From NCBI GenBank assembly GCA_023390655.1, contig JAEWCL010000003.1, positions 248,001 through 312,000 on the forward strand: DNA of 64,000 nt. The letters run 5' to 3'. This DNA comes from Bacillota bacterium (GTDB lineage Bacteria > Bacillota > Clostridia > Christensenellales > CAG-138). The notes under the pieces are model-generated. The model was not told the DNA's origin. It saw only the letters and a list, made by a program, of their open reading frames with translations, and ran no database searches. This document shows, one piece after another, positions 1 to 8,319 of the stretch (within the stretch, counting starts at the first letter, position 1; every line of letters starts with the position of its first letter). The translations under genes were made by a program, and so were the position numbers.

Positions 1-356
1 ATGAACACCTCGATATCGCGGAAGATGGCCTCCGCGATGTTGAGGGCGAGTATGGCCAGCGGGAAGAAGAAGGCAAACTTTTTGTTGCCGAGTTTCGTGT
101 AGCGTATGAGCATGAAGCCAAGTACGCCCGCAAGCGCCGAGAAGGTTTTGATCACGCCGAACCATGTCTTGCTCGACGGGCTGCTTACAACATTCGTTGC
201 AATGAGTACGATGAGGATTACGGGGAACACGCAGTACGCGGCGATGGCCGCCCATTTTGAACGCCGCGTGACCTCGTTTAAAAGCACCAGCGCCGCCACC
301 AGTACAACAAACGCCAAAAGCGTTGTGACGGAATATCCCTGAAAGAAAAATCCCAT
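1..356 (-). CDS. Multi-spanning membrane protein, DUF5692-like (3' part cut by window edge)
   Basis: Reading from an ATG at 356 (GGAGAA just upstream) the minus strand is open to the window edge, giving the first 118 residues. It starts MGFFFQGYSV and is strongly hydrophobic, with about three to four predicted membrane segments and a conserved-looking LLNEVTRRSKW stretch followed by KTWFGVIKTFSALAG and LNIAEAIFRDIE. From memory this resembles the DUF5692 family of clostridial membrane proteins; no biochemical function is known to me. It is the last visible gene of the operon that starts at 4614, 20 bases after the stop of the flavin/[2Fe-2S] reductase, and shares its hydrophobic layout with the membrane protein at 3094-3921 (compare INILEATFTDI there). 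Confidence 0.7.
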   Translation of the reverse strand, partial: MGFFFQGYSVTTLLAFVVLVAALVLLNEVTRRSKWAAIAAYCVFPVILIVLIATNVVSSPSSKTWFGVIKTFSALAGVLGFMLIRYTKLGNKKFAFFFPLAILALNIAEAIFRDIEVF

Positions 357-376
357 TGTAGTTCTCCTTTTTCCGC

Positions 377-1543
377 TTAGAGCATAATCTCAACATCGCT
401 TATGGGGTAGGCCTTGCAGGAGTGGACATAGCCGAATTTTTCATCCGCCATGCGCAGCAGCATGCCTTTTGCCAGGTACACCCTGCCCGAAACCAGCTTC
501 ACACGGCACAGGCTGCACTCGCCGCTGCGGCAGCATACGTTGATGCGCACGCCCGCGCGCTCAAGCGCGGTGAGCAACGATTCGTTTGCCCGCGCGTCGA
601 TCGTGCGCCCCGCGACGGTCAGCTTGAAGACCTCCTGCCCGCTCAGCTCCCTGGGCCAGCCGTCCTCCTGCTCGATATCCCGCCGCGCGCCGAACAGTTC
701 GCGGCGTATGCGCTTTTCCGGGATGGAAAGGCTCAAAAGCTCCCGTTTACAGAAATCGTTCATCACCTGTGGGCCGCATACATAGTAGGTGGCCTCGGTT
801 AAGTCGGGCACGAGCTTTGCGATGAGCCTAGCGTCGATAAAGCCCGTCTCGCCTGCCCAGCAGTCCGTTGTGTCGGAAACGACAAGGTGGTACATAAAAT
901 TGGGAAAGCGCGCGGCGTATTCTTGCAGTTCCTCATGGAACAGCGCGGACTCCGCGCAGCGGCAGCCGTAAAGCAGCGTCACGCGGCGGTCGAGGCGCGC
1001 GTCCAGGATTTCCCGGAGCATGCTCATAAAGGGCGTGATGCCGCTGCCGCCGGCGAGGAACACGGAATGCTTTTTGTGAAACACGGGCTGATAGCGGAAC
1101 ACGCCCGCGGGCCCGTTTGCCTCAAATTCATCACCCACAGATACATGGTCCAACAGGTAGTCCGAAACGAAGCCGTTTTGCGCGCGCGCCACGGTGATTT
1201 CATAATAGGCGCGCTGGCGGGGGGAGGAGCTGATGCTGTAGGGGCGGCTTGTACGCACGCCTGCGATCTCGGTGAAGAGGTTGATGTATTGCCCTGCTTC
1301 AAAGGGAGGCAGGTAGCCGCCCTTTGCGCTCAGGCGGAAGGTCTTTGCCTGCTTGCCGGTATCCGCAATGGCGCTGACCACAAGGGAGAGCGCCTCGGGG
1401 TGCAGCTGTGCGATGCGGGACGCGGGCTCTTTTCCAAGCGGCAGCTTATCGGGGGAAATTTTCCGCGCGACGCGGATATCCTCCAAAACCTCCTCGCCGT
1501 GTATGAGCGTGCCGAGCAGCGTTTCCTTCAATGTCTTTGCCAT
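377..1543 (-). CDS. FAD/NAD(P)-binding reductase with C-terminal plant-type [2Fe-2S] ferredoxin domain
   Basis: A 388-residue electron-transfer protein. After a ~55-residue N-terminal extension comes an FAD-binding barrel with RPYSISSS at 100-107, then an NAD(P)-binding domain with GGSGIT at 165-170 and CGPQ at 256-259, then a ferredoxin domain with C338-x4-C343-x2-C346 and C376. This order is that of class IA oxygenase reductases and related NAD(P)H:ferredoxin-type reductases. I chose the ATG at 1543 (MAKTLKE) because AGGAGGTGTGAGGAT precedes it; the frame is open 21 codons further but that stretch overlaps the upstream gene. Only four bases separate it from the FAD oxidoreductase stop, so it is translationally coupled and probably supplies or removes electrons for that enzyme. 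Confidence 0.88.
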   Translation of the reverse strand: MAKTLKETLLGTLIHGEEVLEDIRVARKISPDKLPLGKEPASRIAQLHPEALSLVVSAIADTGKQAKTFRLSAKGGYLPPFEAGQYINLFTEIAGVRTSRPYSISSSPRQRAYYEITVARAQNGFVSDYLLDHVSVGDEFEANGPAGVFRYQPVFHKKHSVFLAGGSGITPFMSMLREILDARLDRRVTLLYGCRCAESALFHEELQEYAARFPNFMYHLVVSDTTDCWAGETGFIDARLIAKLVPDLTEATYYVCGPQVMNDFCKRELLSLSIPEKRIRRELFGARRDIEQEDGWPRELSGQEVFKLTVAGRTIDARANESLLTALERAGVRINVCCRSGECSLCRVKLVSGRVYLAKGMLLRMADEKFGYVHSCKAYPISDVEIML

Positions 1544-1547
1544 ATCC

Positions 1548-3077
1548 TCACACCTCCTGGGCAACGCGGGTTGCCACCTTGTCTGCAAACATGTAGTTGG
1601 GGCCAAAGCCGCAGGCGTTCACCCAGCCGCTTGCAAACTCCAGGTTTTCAAGCTTGCTTTCGGCGGGGAAGAAGAATACCGAGGACATGATATCCTGCTC
1701 AAAGCCGTAAATGGCCCCGCCCGGATGGTTGAGGTAGCGCATATGCGTGAGCGGGGTAGCGACCTCCATCTCCTCGATATGGTCGGTAAACCCGGGGTAC
1801 ATCTTCTCCAACCGCGCCACGATGCGCCTGCCCGCCTCGTATTTCATTTCGTAATACTGCTCAGGCGTGAGCTTTTCCCATTCGGCGGCGTATTTGAGCG
1901 TGCCTGCGGTGATGATGCTCGTACCCGGCGGCGAAATGCTCGGGTCGTCCACCGTGTAGCAGGTGGCCACCAGCGGGTCGTTTTCGGGCAGCAACCGGTA
2001 GGCGTCTTGAAAATCCTCGTTGGCGTTCATGCTCTCGTAGTTGAGCGTAAATGAGGTCGTAAACCCAAGCTCCTCGGGTGTGCAGTCAAGGCCGATAAAG
2101 CAGGTGAGCGCGGAAATGCCCACCGTGTAGGGCTTGAGGTATTCGCGCGCACTCTCGGGGATATCCTCCTTCTTGAGCAGCGCGCCGTAGGTAGCAAGCG
2201 GCGAGATGTTGGAGATGATCTTTTTTGCCCGGTATGTAATGCCGTTTTCATCCACAACGCCCACGGCTTTGCCGTTTTCCACCATGATGCGCTCCACCGC
2301 GCAGTTGAGCCGCACAAGTCCGCCCATGCGGCCGATGGCCTCCATAAGCGCCTGATTCATCACCATGGAAGTGCCCTTGAGATAGAAAGGCTTATCCTCC
2401 ATATAAATGTTGGTGCACTTGGCGAGTATGGCCCACGGGAACCGCGCGGGCGGCATGCCCATGAAGCACCAGTACGCGCTTAACGCAAGCTGCAGCTTGG
2501 GGGATTTGAAGAATTCATCGAGCACCTCCTGCGTACTCTTGAGGGCGTATTTCGCCAAATGCGGATAGAGCTTGGGGAAGCCGACCTTCATAATGGCTTT
2601 CTTGAGCGCGCCCGGCTCATTCGTGCTGGCAGCGCTCTTTTCTGCAAACGCGGCGGACTCGGCGCAAAAGGCGTATACAGCCTCAAAATAGCCTAGAATA
2701 GCATCCTTTTCCTCGGGGAACAGTTCGATCAGATGCGCCTCACACTTTTTGCGGTCGGCAGGCAGGGAAACGCCCGTGCCGTCTGGGAAGTTCACACGGA
2801 ACAGCTCCTTGATTTCCACCCAGTCGATCTGGTCCTCAATGCCGTAGCGCCGGAACTGCTCGCGCAGGGGGCCGGGCTTTTCCACGGTGCCCATGCTGCT
2901 CAATTGATGCAGCGCCACCTCAAACTCGAAGCGCCCGCGGCGGAAGCTTGTGCCGCAGCCGCCGGGGATGTTGTGCTTTTCAAACACGATCACGCGCTTG
3001 CCCTTTTCCGCAAGCGTTGCGGCGGCGGCAAGGCCGCCGTTTCCGGCGCCGATTATGATCACATCATAGCTTTGCAT
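1548..3077 (-). CDS. Phytoene-desaturase/CrtI-like FAD-dependent oxidoreductase
   Basis: A 509-residue flavoprotein. The N-terminus MQSYDVIIIGAGNGGLAAA carries the dinucleotide-binding GxGxxG motif, followed by the VFEKHNIPGGCGTSFRRG segment typical of the CrtI/carotenoid isomerase/retinol saturase superfamily. A C-terminal GGAIYGFEQ and GWVNACGFG...MFADKVA fit the FAD-closing region. Members desaturate, saturate or isomerise long hydrophobic substrates; no carotenoid pathway gene is seen here, so the substrate is unknown. It lies between a membrane protein (16 bases upstream) and the [2Fe-2S] reductase (4 bases downstream), which suggests a membrane-associated redox reaction on a lipid-like compound. 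This last step is inference. Confidence 0.85.
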   Translation of the reverse strand: MQSYDVIIIGAGNGGLAAAATLAEKGKRVIVFEKHNIPGGCGTSFRRGRFEFEVALHQLSSMGTVEKPGPLREQFRRYGIEDQIDWVEIKELFRVNFPDGTGVSLPADRKKCEAHLIELFPEEKDAILGYFEAVYAFCAESAAFAEKSAASTNEPGALKKAIMKVGFPKLYPHLAKYALKSTQEVLDEFFKSPKLQLALSAYWCFMGMPPARFPWAILAKCTNIYMEDKPFYLKGTSMVMNQALMEAIGRMGGLVRLNCAVERIMVENGKAVGVVDENGITYRAKKIISNISPLATYGALLKKEDIPESAREYLKPYTVGISALTCFIGLDCTPEELGFTTSFTLNYESMNANEDFQDAYRLLPENDPLVATCYTVDDPSISPPGTSIITAGTLKYAAEWEKLTPEQYYEMKYEAGRRIVARLEKMYPGFTDHIEEMEVATPLTHMRYLNHPGGAIYGFEQDIMSSVFFFPAESKLENLEFASGWVNACGFGPNYMFADKVATRVAQEV

Positions 3078-3093
3078 GAAACATCCTCCAACT

Positions 3094-3921
3094 CTATTTG
3101 ATGAGGCAGGCGGCAGCGATGAGCGCGATGTTGAGCGCCATCAAACATACCTGCACGGCATTGCCCTTGGTTGCGGCCACAAAGCGGCCGAACTTCTCGC
3201 TTTTCAGGCTCTGCTCCACAAATTCCTTCTCCGCGATCTGGAAGCAGCCGCCAAAGGACAGCGAGCCCGCGCGGAAGGTCAGCCAGTAGCCGGGATTGCC
3301 CGTGATGAGTACGCCCAGTATGGGGGCGGCGAGTATGCCCACATGCAGCTTCGCCACGGCAGGGGAGAACTCATTGGTCACAAATACCCAATTCCAAATG
3401 GTGTAGGCGATGATCCAGCAGATGGTGCCAATAACGGCGGGGGCATGGAATTCGTAAAGATGGAAGAACTTCGAAAAGAAGCCTAGGCCTTGTGTGCCGG
3501 TAAAGTCAAGCCATGTGCCGCGCAAAAAGAGCACCGAAGCCGCAAGCACAATGCCTGTGACGCCGTTGAAATACCGTTTGTAGCGGACGATATCGGTGAA
3601 CGTGGCTTCAAGGATGTTGATGGCTAAGAAGATGAGTACGATATTCACAAACAATTGGCGATCAAGTATGTTGAATACCGCGAAGATGATGACCACCCGT
3701 AACAGTGTGAGCGTACTTAGCTTGAGGCGTTCAAAGAACACCAGCTTGCCAAACACCATGATGGCGATGGGCAGCAGCACATTTACGGGGATGTTCACTA
3801 AGATCGGCTGCGAGGCCGCAAGCATGGAGGTGGCTGTGAACGCGAGGGTCAGGATGGCCAAAAGGATGTTCTGGTTGCGATGCCCGCCTTGCTGCGCGAG
3901 CTTCTTTTCCGGTTCCGGCAT
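3094..3921 (-). CDS. Polytopic membrane protein of the redox operon
   Basis: A 275-residue protein with about seven hydrophobic segments after a short charged N-terminus (MPEPEKKLAQQGGHRNQ). I recognise no catalytic motif. The INILEATFTDIV segment resembles LNIAEAIFRDIE of the membrane protein at the window edge, so the two may be distant paralogues flanking the two soluble redox genes. The C-terminal ~45 residues, after the last loop, include EKEFVEQSLKSEKFGRF followed by a final hydrophobic helix. ATG start is preceded by GGAGGGACGCACC. Sixty bases downstream of the TetR gene and 16 bases upstream of the FAD oxidoreductase. Likely the membrane partner of the redox enzymes; function unknown. 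Confidence 0.7.
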   Translation of the reverse strand: MPEPEKKLAQQGGHRNQNILLAILTLAFTATSMLAASQPILVNIPVNVLLPIAIMVFGKLVFFERLKLSTLTLLRVVIIFAVFNILDRQLFVNIVLIFLAINILEATFTDIVRYKRYFNGVTGIVLAASVLFLRGTWLDFTGTQGLGFFSKFFHLYEFHAPAVIGTICWIIAYTIWNWVFVTNEFSPAVAKLHVGILAAPILGVLITGNPGYWLTFRAGSLSFGGCFQIAEKEFVEQSLKSEKFGRFVAATKGNAVQVCLMALNIALIAAACLIK

Positions 3922-3981
3922 GGTGCGTCCCTCCTAAATATAATCATTTATCGTTTCGCGGCGCTGAGACAGGGGTCCCGT

Positions 3982-4614
3982 TCAGCCCGTGAAGGACTTG
4001 GTGAGAAGATCGCAAAAGTGCTCGATGCGTTGCTTTGCCGTGTCCGCGTCTGCGCCCGCGTCCGCGCGGGGGCCATTGATGGACATTTTCTGTATCAGCC
4101 CCAAAAGCGCGTCGTAGGCGTTGTAGTACAGGACCTCCATATCTTTGCGGTCCGGCACGCTACCATCCGCAATACCGCGGCGTATGGCCCTGGCAAGCGG
4201 TGCACGGAACTCATGGTAGGGGGCGGGAGGCTTGTTTTTATTGAGGCCACCCATATCATGCTTGTATAGGAAAAGCTCCGCCTCGTGCACGAATATGAGC
4301 TTTTCCGGCTCTGAAAAGTAAAGGTCGGCATATGCGCGCAGTACGGCGCGTATCTGCCCCGCGCCATTCAGGCCCGAGAACGCGCCGCTGTCGTATACGG
4401 CGTCCGCCTGCTTTACGGTTTCCTCCCAAAAGAGCAGGGCGGTTTCTAGAACAAGCGCTGCCTTTGTGGGGAAATAGCGGTACACTGAGCGCTCGGTAAG
4501 TCCCGCCGCCTCGGCGATGCCCGCCACGGTGGTCGCATCCACGCCCTGCTCGATGAACGAGCGTAGCGCCTGTAAAACCACCTTGTTTTTGTTGGTGATT
4601 TTCCGCGTTTGCAA
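3982..4614 (-). CDS. TetR/AcrR-family transcriptional regulator
   Basis: A 210-residue regulator with an N-terminal helix-turn-helix (TTVAGIAEAAGLTERSVYRYF, about residues 26-46) and an all-helical ligand domain. The start is a TTG at 4614, seven bases after GAGGAGG; no ATG lies close by. It is the first gene of the operon running to the left edge and probably controls it together with itself, since a strong inverted repeat lies just upstream at 4651-4675. Ligand unknown; given the operon it could be a hydrophobic substrate of the redox enzymes (inference). Confidence 0.88.
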   Translation of the reverse strand: MQTRKITNKNKVVLQALRSFIEQGVDATTVAGIAEAAGLTERSVYRYFPTKAALVLETALLFWEETVKQADAVYDSGAFSGLNGAGQIRAVLRAYADLYFSEPEKLIFVHEAELFLYKHDMGGLNKNKPPAPYHEFRAPLARAIRRGIADGSVPDRKDMEVLYYNAYDALLGLIQKMSINGPRADAGADADTAKQRIEHFCDLLTKSFTG

Positions 4615-4650
4615 AACGCTTCCTCCTCTGCTTTTGTGCCTGATTTTTTG

Positions 4651-4675
4651 AAATTGTCATGACGACTGACAATTT
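4651..4675. promoter_or_regulatory. Perfect inverted repeat, probable TetR operator
   Basis: AAATTGTCA and TGACAATTT (9-base perfect arms) are separated by seven bases, 37 bases upstream of the TTG start of the TetR gene. Size and position fit a TetR-family operator controlling the redox operon. The rest of 4676-4920 shows no further clear signal. Confidence 0.5.
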
Positions 4676-4920
4676 GATCATACCATCTATTTTGGGCTTT
4701 TTCAAGAAGAATTTGATAAGAATTTATCAGACTTGTTACGGGACATGAACCGCAGCCGGGTCTCATGACGGATACTCCCCAGCCCCAACGATGCTTTCGG
4801 AGCGAAATTATTCGTGTTGCTGCCTTGGCATTTTTAATCCAATTTTCATCTGTTTTGCATTTCTATACAGGATTGCTCTGCTATGCTCAAGCAGAATCTA
4901 AGAGAGGGCGGTAGAGCGTT

Positions 4921-5160
4921 GTGATAGGATTGTTCGGGCTTGCGTTGGCGTTGTTTTTGGTGATTGGGCCGGTTTGGCTGGTCTTTAAGCTTGTGTTCTT
5001 CGCGATGACGTCAGTTTTTCGGGTAGCATTTTGGGTGGTGCAGGGTGTGATTGTTCTGTTGGGCTTTTTATTCAGCGGCGGGCTGATTGCGTTTTTGGGC
5101 ATCTTTTTTCTGCTCAATATTCTCGCCCTGCCCATCATCTTCCTCTGTTCCAGAAGGTGA
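4921..5160 (+). CDS. Small hydrophobic membrane protein, unknown
   Basis: Open frame of 79 residues beginning with GTG, almost entirely hydrophobic (two to three membrane helices), ending FLCSRR. The ribosome binding site is weak (AGAGGGCGG about ten bases upstream). It is followed 20 bases later by a strong hairpin terminator that it shares with the convergent kinase gene, which supports it as a real transcription unit. No family is recognised. It could be a membrane stress peptide or a chance hydrophobic frame. Confidence 0.5.
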   Translation: MIGLFGLALALFLVIGPVWLVFKLVFFAMTSVFRVAFWVVQGVIVLLGFLFSGGLIAFLGIFFLLNILALPIIFLCSRR

Positions 5161-5180
5161 TTTAGCTGGGATAATATGCA

Positions 5181-5212
5181 AGAGAGCGCATCACTTTCGT
5201 GATGCGCTCTCT
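5181..5212. terminator. Bidirectional hairpin terminator
   Basis: A perfect 14-base stem (AGAGAGCGCATCAC / GTGATGCGCTCTCT) with a TTTC loop sits between the small plus-strand gene ending at 5160 and the minus-strand kinase ending at 5227. Confidence 0.85.
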
Positions 5213-5226
5213 TATGCTCGTTATGC

Positions 5227-6705
5227 TTAAGATGCGTCTGCCGCCTCGCTGTAATAGGGCAGTACCAGGACGATGCGCGTACCGATCTCCTTGCGGCTGA
5301 GCAATTCCACATGGCCGCCGTGGCGGTCCACGATCCACTTGGCGATGGACAGTCCCAGCCCGGTTCCGCCCGTTTTGCGGGCGCGGGACTGATCCGACCG
5401 GAAGAAGCGGTCAAAGACATGGGGGAGATCCTGCTCGGGAATGCCGATACCGTTGTCCGATACCGACAGCGCAACGTTGCTGCCGTCCCGCTTGGCGGCA
5501 ATGCGGATGCGTTCCCCGGCAGGGGTGTACTTGATGGCATTGTCTACGAATATGCGCAGCGCCTGCTTGATGAGCTGCGCGTCGCCGTATATGGTGAGCG
5601 CCGGGGCGATGGAAGCGTCGTAGGTGTGCGCCTCGTCGATCATCCTGGTTTCCGCGAGCACCTCCTCCGCGAGGGCGGAAACGTCCACCAGACCGGTTTT
5701 AAGCACGATGGAGTCGTTGTCGCTGCGGGCTAAGAACAGCAATTGCTCCACCAAATCCTGCATGCTGGCCGCTTCGCCTTTGATGGCGTCGATGGATTCC
5801 TGCAAGGTCTGTGCATCCTGCTTCCCCCAGCGGTCGAGCATGTTGGCATAGCCCTGGATCACCGCGATGGGTGTGCGCAGCTCATGGGACGCATCCGATA
5901 CAAAGCGCAGCTGGGATTGGTAGGCGGCGTCCAGCCGGTCCAGCATCTCGTTGATGGCGTTGGCGAGCCCTTTGAGCTCCTGCTGTTCATCCGCGATAAC
6001 AATGCGGGTATCCAGCCGGTTTTCCGTGATGGTGTTCAGCGTCTTGATCGTGCCATCCAGCGACGGGCTATCCACCCGCTGGCGGCCCTGCTCGTTACCG
6101 ATGGTGCGTGTGGCTGTCCGGGTCAGCTCGTAGATAGGCTGCAGCGCACGGCTGACCGAGCGGCTCACCGTAGAAATACTGCGCAGGAGGCTTATTAGCT
6201 GTATGACTAGAAGCGCAACAAAGCATACAAAGAAGATGCGTACCGGGCGATCCCAATGATAGGTGAGGAGCAGCGCCCGATTGGATTCGGACGAGGGGAT
6301 GGTGACCGTATAAGTGGCCGAATACAGCCGGTCGAGAAGCGTTGGGCCGCCGGGAAAACTTAGTTCCCTGGTAGTGCCCAGTGGAATAGACGGATTGCGT
6401 CTGTGCAATGCCTTCTCAAAAAAATCGGGCAGGGTTAGGCCTTGTGGTTCTCCCTGCGTATACTGATACTCCCAGTCCGTAAAGAGAAGCTCCGTCCCGA
6501 TGTCTGGCTGCTTTATTAGCTTTGGGCTGAGCTCCATCGCCTGCCACTCGGTCCAAACAGCCAGGCTGAGCACAAAAAGGAGCACTAGCAGCACGTTAAG
6601 CCAGAATATGTGTGCAACGGAGCGCAGAAACTGGTTGCCGGTGAGCCGCCAGGTAAGAGAGGCGCCCCCTTTTTTTGACTTTACTTGCGGCGCATTGGGT
6701 TTCAT
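5227..6705 (-). CDS. Two-component sensor histidine kinase
   Basis: A 492-residue membrane kinase. Membrane helices at about 33-52 and 155-174 bracket an extracytoplasmic sensor region of ~100 residues; a HAMP-like linker follows, then the dimerisation helix with phospho-acceptor H274 (SDASHELRTPI), the N-box (VDNAIKYTP), and G-boxes (DNGIGIPEQ, GGTGLGLSIAKWI). It is of the HisKA/HATPase_c class paired with OmpR-type regulators. It follows its response regulator by 14 bases and is the last gene of the operon. The stimulus is not evident; the sensor domain matches nothing I can name. Confidence 0.92.
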   Translation of the reverse strand: MKPNAPQVKSKKGGASLTWRLTGNQFLRSVAHIFWLNVLLVLLFVLSLAVWTEWQAMELSPKLIKQPDIGTELLFTDWEYQYTQGEPQGLTLPDFFEKALHRRNPSIPLGTTRELSFPGGPTLLDRLYSATYTVTIPSSESNRALLLTYHWDRPVRIFFVCFVALLVIQLISLLRSISTVSRSVSRALQPIYELTRTATRTIGNEQGRQRVDSPSLDGTIKTLNTITENRLDTRIVIADEQQELKGLANAINEMLDRLDAAYQSQLRFVSDASHELRTPIAVIQGYANMLDRWGKQDAQTLQESIDAIKGEAASMQDLVEQLLFLARSDNDSIVLKTGLVDVSALAEEVLAETRMIDEAHTYDASIAPALTIYGDAQLIKQALRIFVDNAIKYTPAGERIRIAAKRDGSNVALSVSDNGIGIPEQDLPHVFDRFFRSDQSRARKTGGTGLGLSIAKWIVDRHGGHVELLSRKEIGTRIVLVLPYYSEAADAS

Positions 6706-6719
6706 GCTTCCCCCTAAAT

Positions 6720-7391
6720 CTATTGTTCCCGCAGCACATAGCCTACGCCGCGAACCGTGTGGATGTATTTTACATTGAAGGCCTCGTCTATTTTTTGCCG
6801 CAGGAAGCGGATATACACGTCTACCGTGTTGGTCTCACCCTGATAATCATAGCCCCATACCCGCTGCAGCAACACATCTCGGGTGAGGACGATGCCCTTG
6901 TTTTCCATGAGCAGCTGCAACAGGTCGAACTCGCGCTTGGTCAAATTCAGTTCCACATCATCCATGCGGACGATATGCGTGGCCGGGTCGAGGCACAGCC
7001 GCCCAATTTTACTCGAGCCTTTCTCGGGGCGGTTTTTGCGCAGTGTCACACGGATGCGGGCCAATAATTCTTCGATGGCAAAGGGCTTGGTGACATAATC
7101 GTCGGCACCGCTGTCCAACCCAGTCACCTTATCCATGACCGCATCTCTCGCAGTCAACAGGATTACAGGGACACAAGTGCTTCGCCGCAAGCGGCGAAGC
7201 ACCTCCAGTCCGTTGAGTCCCGGCAGCATCACATCCAGCAGGACAAGGTCGAAGTTTCCCGACTCAGCCAGTTCCAGGCCGGTACGGCCATCCGTGGCCT
7301 TCTGAATCTCATAACCCTCGTAGGAAAGCTCCAGCTCCACAAACCGCGCAAGCTTTTCCTCGTCCTCCACAATCAGGATGCGTTCTTTCAC
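6720..7391 (-). CDS. OmpR/PhoB-family response regulator
   Basis: A 223-residue regulator with receiver domain (D10/E11 acidic pocket, phospho-acceptor D53 in LLDVMLPG, K102 in VTKPF) and a C-terminal winged helix (FDLLQLLMENKG, GYVLREQ end). It is the cognate partner of the kinase 14 bases downstream and follows the DUF4342 gene by 30 bases. A direct repeat with 11-base period upstream of the operon (8074-8090) is a likely binding site, implying autoregulation. Confidence 0.93.
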   Translation of the reverse strand: MKERILIVEDEEKLARFVELELSYEGYEIQKATDGRTGLELAESGNFDLVLLDVMLPGLNGLEVLRRLRRSTCVPVILLTARDAVMDKVTGLDSGADDYVTKPFAIEELLARIRVTLRKNRPEKGSSKIGRLCLDPATHIVRMDDVELNLTKREFDLLQLLMENKGIVLTRDVLLQRVWGYDYQGETNTVDVYIRFLRQKIDEAFNVKYIHTVRGVGYVLREQ

Positions 7392-7421
7392 CGGTTTTGG
7401 CCCTCCTGTGATTTTATCGCG

Positions 7422-7994
7422 CTATTCGGCGCGTTCCTTGCTCTTATCCGCAGCTTCTTTGATATCGGATTTGATGGTATTGGCCGCATTTTCAGCCGAC
7501 TGCATTACCTTGTTGACAGCTGTCTTTTCCACATCCCGGCCGCGGAAGCGGTAGCGGCACCCAAGAAAGAGGCCGATGATCAGCAGGGGGATGACAAGCC
7601 AGAAGCAAAAGATCAGCAGCAGAACCAGCACAATAACAGGCATGGTGATGATTTGGCTGTCGCCGCGCTGCACATCGAACATATTCTCGCAGCCCTTTAC
7701 AAAGAGGGCGCGGACCCAGCGAAAGAACCGGCCCATCAGCTCTGAGAAGGATTCCCCCGCAGGCTCGCTCGAATGGACGGTTTGAGCGGTATCACCCTGT
7801 TGCTCCTTCTGTTCGCTCTTGGAGGAATAGTAGCCGCCGTGTTCGGGCGGGGTCACCTTCCCTTGCCTCTCCAGATAGAGCAGCGCCTCTAAGAGGTCGT
7901 CGCCGCAGGCGTCTAAGGCAGCTTTTGCCTCGGCATAGCTCACGTTTGCCTTTTCACGGAGCTTTTCCACATGTTCCATCGTTGCCATTTTCAT
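7422..7994 (-). CDS. DUF4342 (UBA-like) domain membrane protein
   Basis: A 190-residue protein. The first ~50 residues (MEHVEKLREKANVSYAEAKAALD...LEALLYLERQGK) form the UBA/TS-N-like helical domain known as DUF4342. A polar linker follows, then a hydrophobic stretch around 115-145 with basic residues after it and a charged tail, so it is probably membrane-anchored. AGGGGAG precedes the ATG. It is the first gene of the operon with the response regulator and kinase, suggesting that it is an output or accessory of this signalling system, possibly in envelope stress. The molecular function of DUF4342 is not known to me. Confidence 0.8.
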   Translation of the reverse strand: MKMATMEHVEKLREKANVSYAEAKAALDACGDDLLEALLYLERQGKVTPPEHGGYYSSKSEQKEQQGDTAQTVHSSEPAGESFSELMGRFFRWVRALFVKGCENMFDVQRGDSQIITMPVIVLVLLLIFCFWLVIPLLIIGLFLGCRYRFRGRDVEKTAVNKVMQSAENAANTIKSDIKEAADKSKERAE

Positions 7995-8035
7995 TCTCTC
8001 CCCTTTTTTGTACTGTGTTTGATTTCGGTATCCCT

Positions 8036-8090
8036 ATCATACGGCTGCATGATAAAGATGTCCTTTGTCCCGCATTAAAGGGGGATTAAA
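8036..8090 (-). promoter_or_regulatory. Promoter with OmpR-type direct repeat for the DUF4342/two-component operon
   Basis: On the minus strand AGGACA (8064-8059), 17 bases, TATGAT (8041-8036) form a plausible sigma-A promoter about 40 bases from the DUF4342 start. Directly upstream of the -35, TTTAAT occurs twice with an 11-base period (8090-8085 and 8079-8074), the spacing used by PhoB/OmpR-type regulators. 8091-8320 shows nothing else clear. Confidence 0.4.
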
Positions 8091-8319
8091 ATGGGGTGGT
8101 AATTTGCATCATCATTCGTATTAGAAACATAGCACAAATGCACAAAAAAGGGAACCGGGAAATCGGAAGGGTCGTTAGATTCAGGCAGTGGCTATGCTTT
8201 TTGTTCATCGCGTATTAACGAACCCTTATAGAAATGGTAGCATACTGCATCTCAGCTTTTCTGAAAGATTCGATCATATCTTTCTGCCTTTGATTTTTGA
8301 CCTTCCCTTTCAGGGTTAC

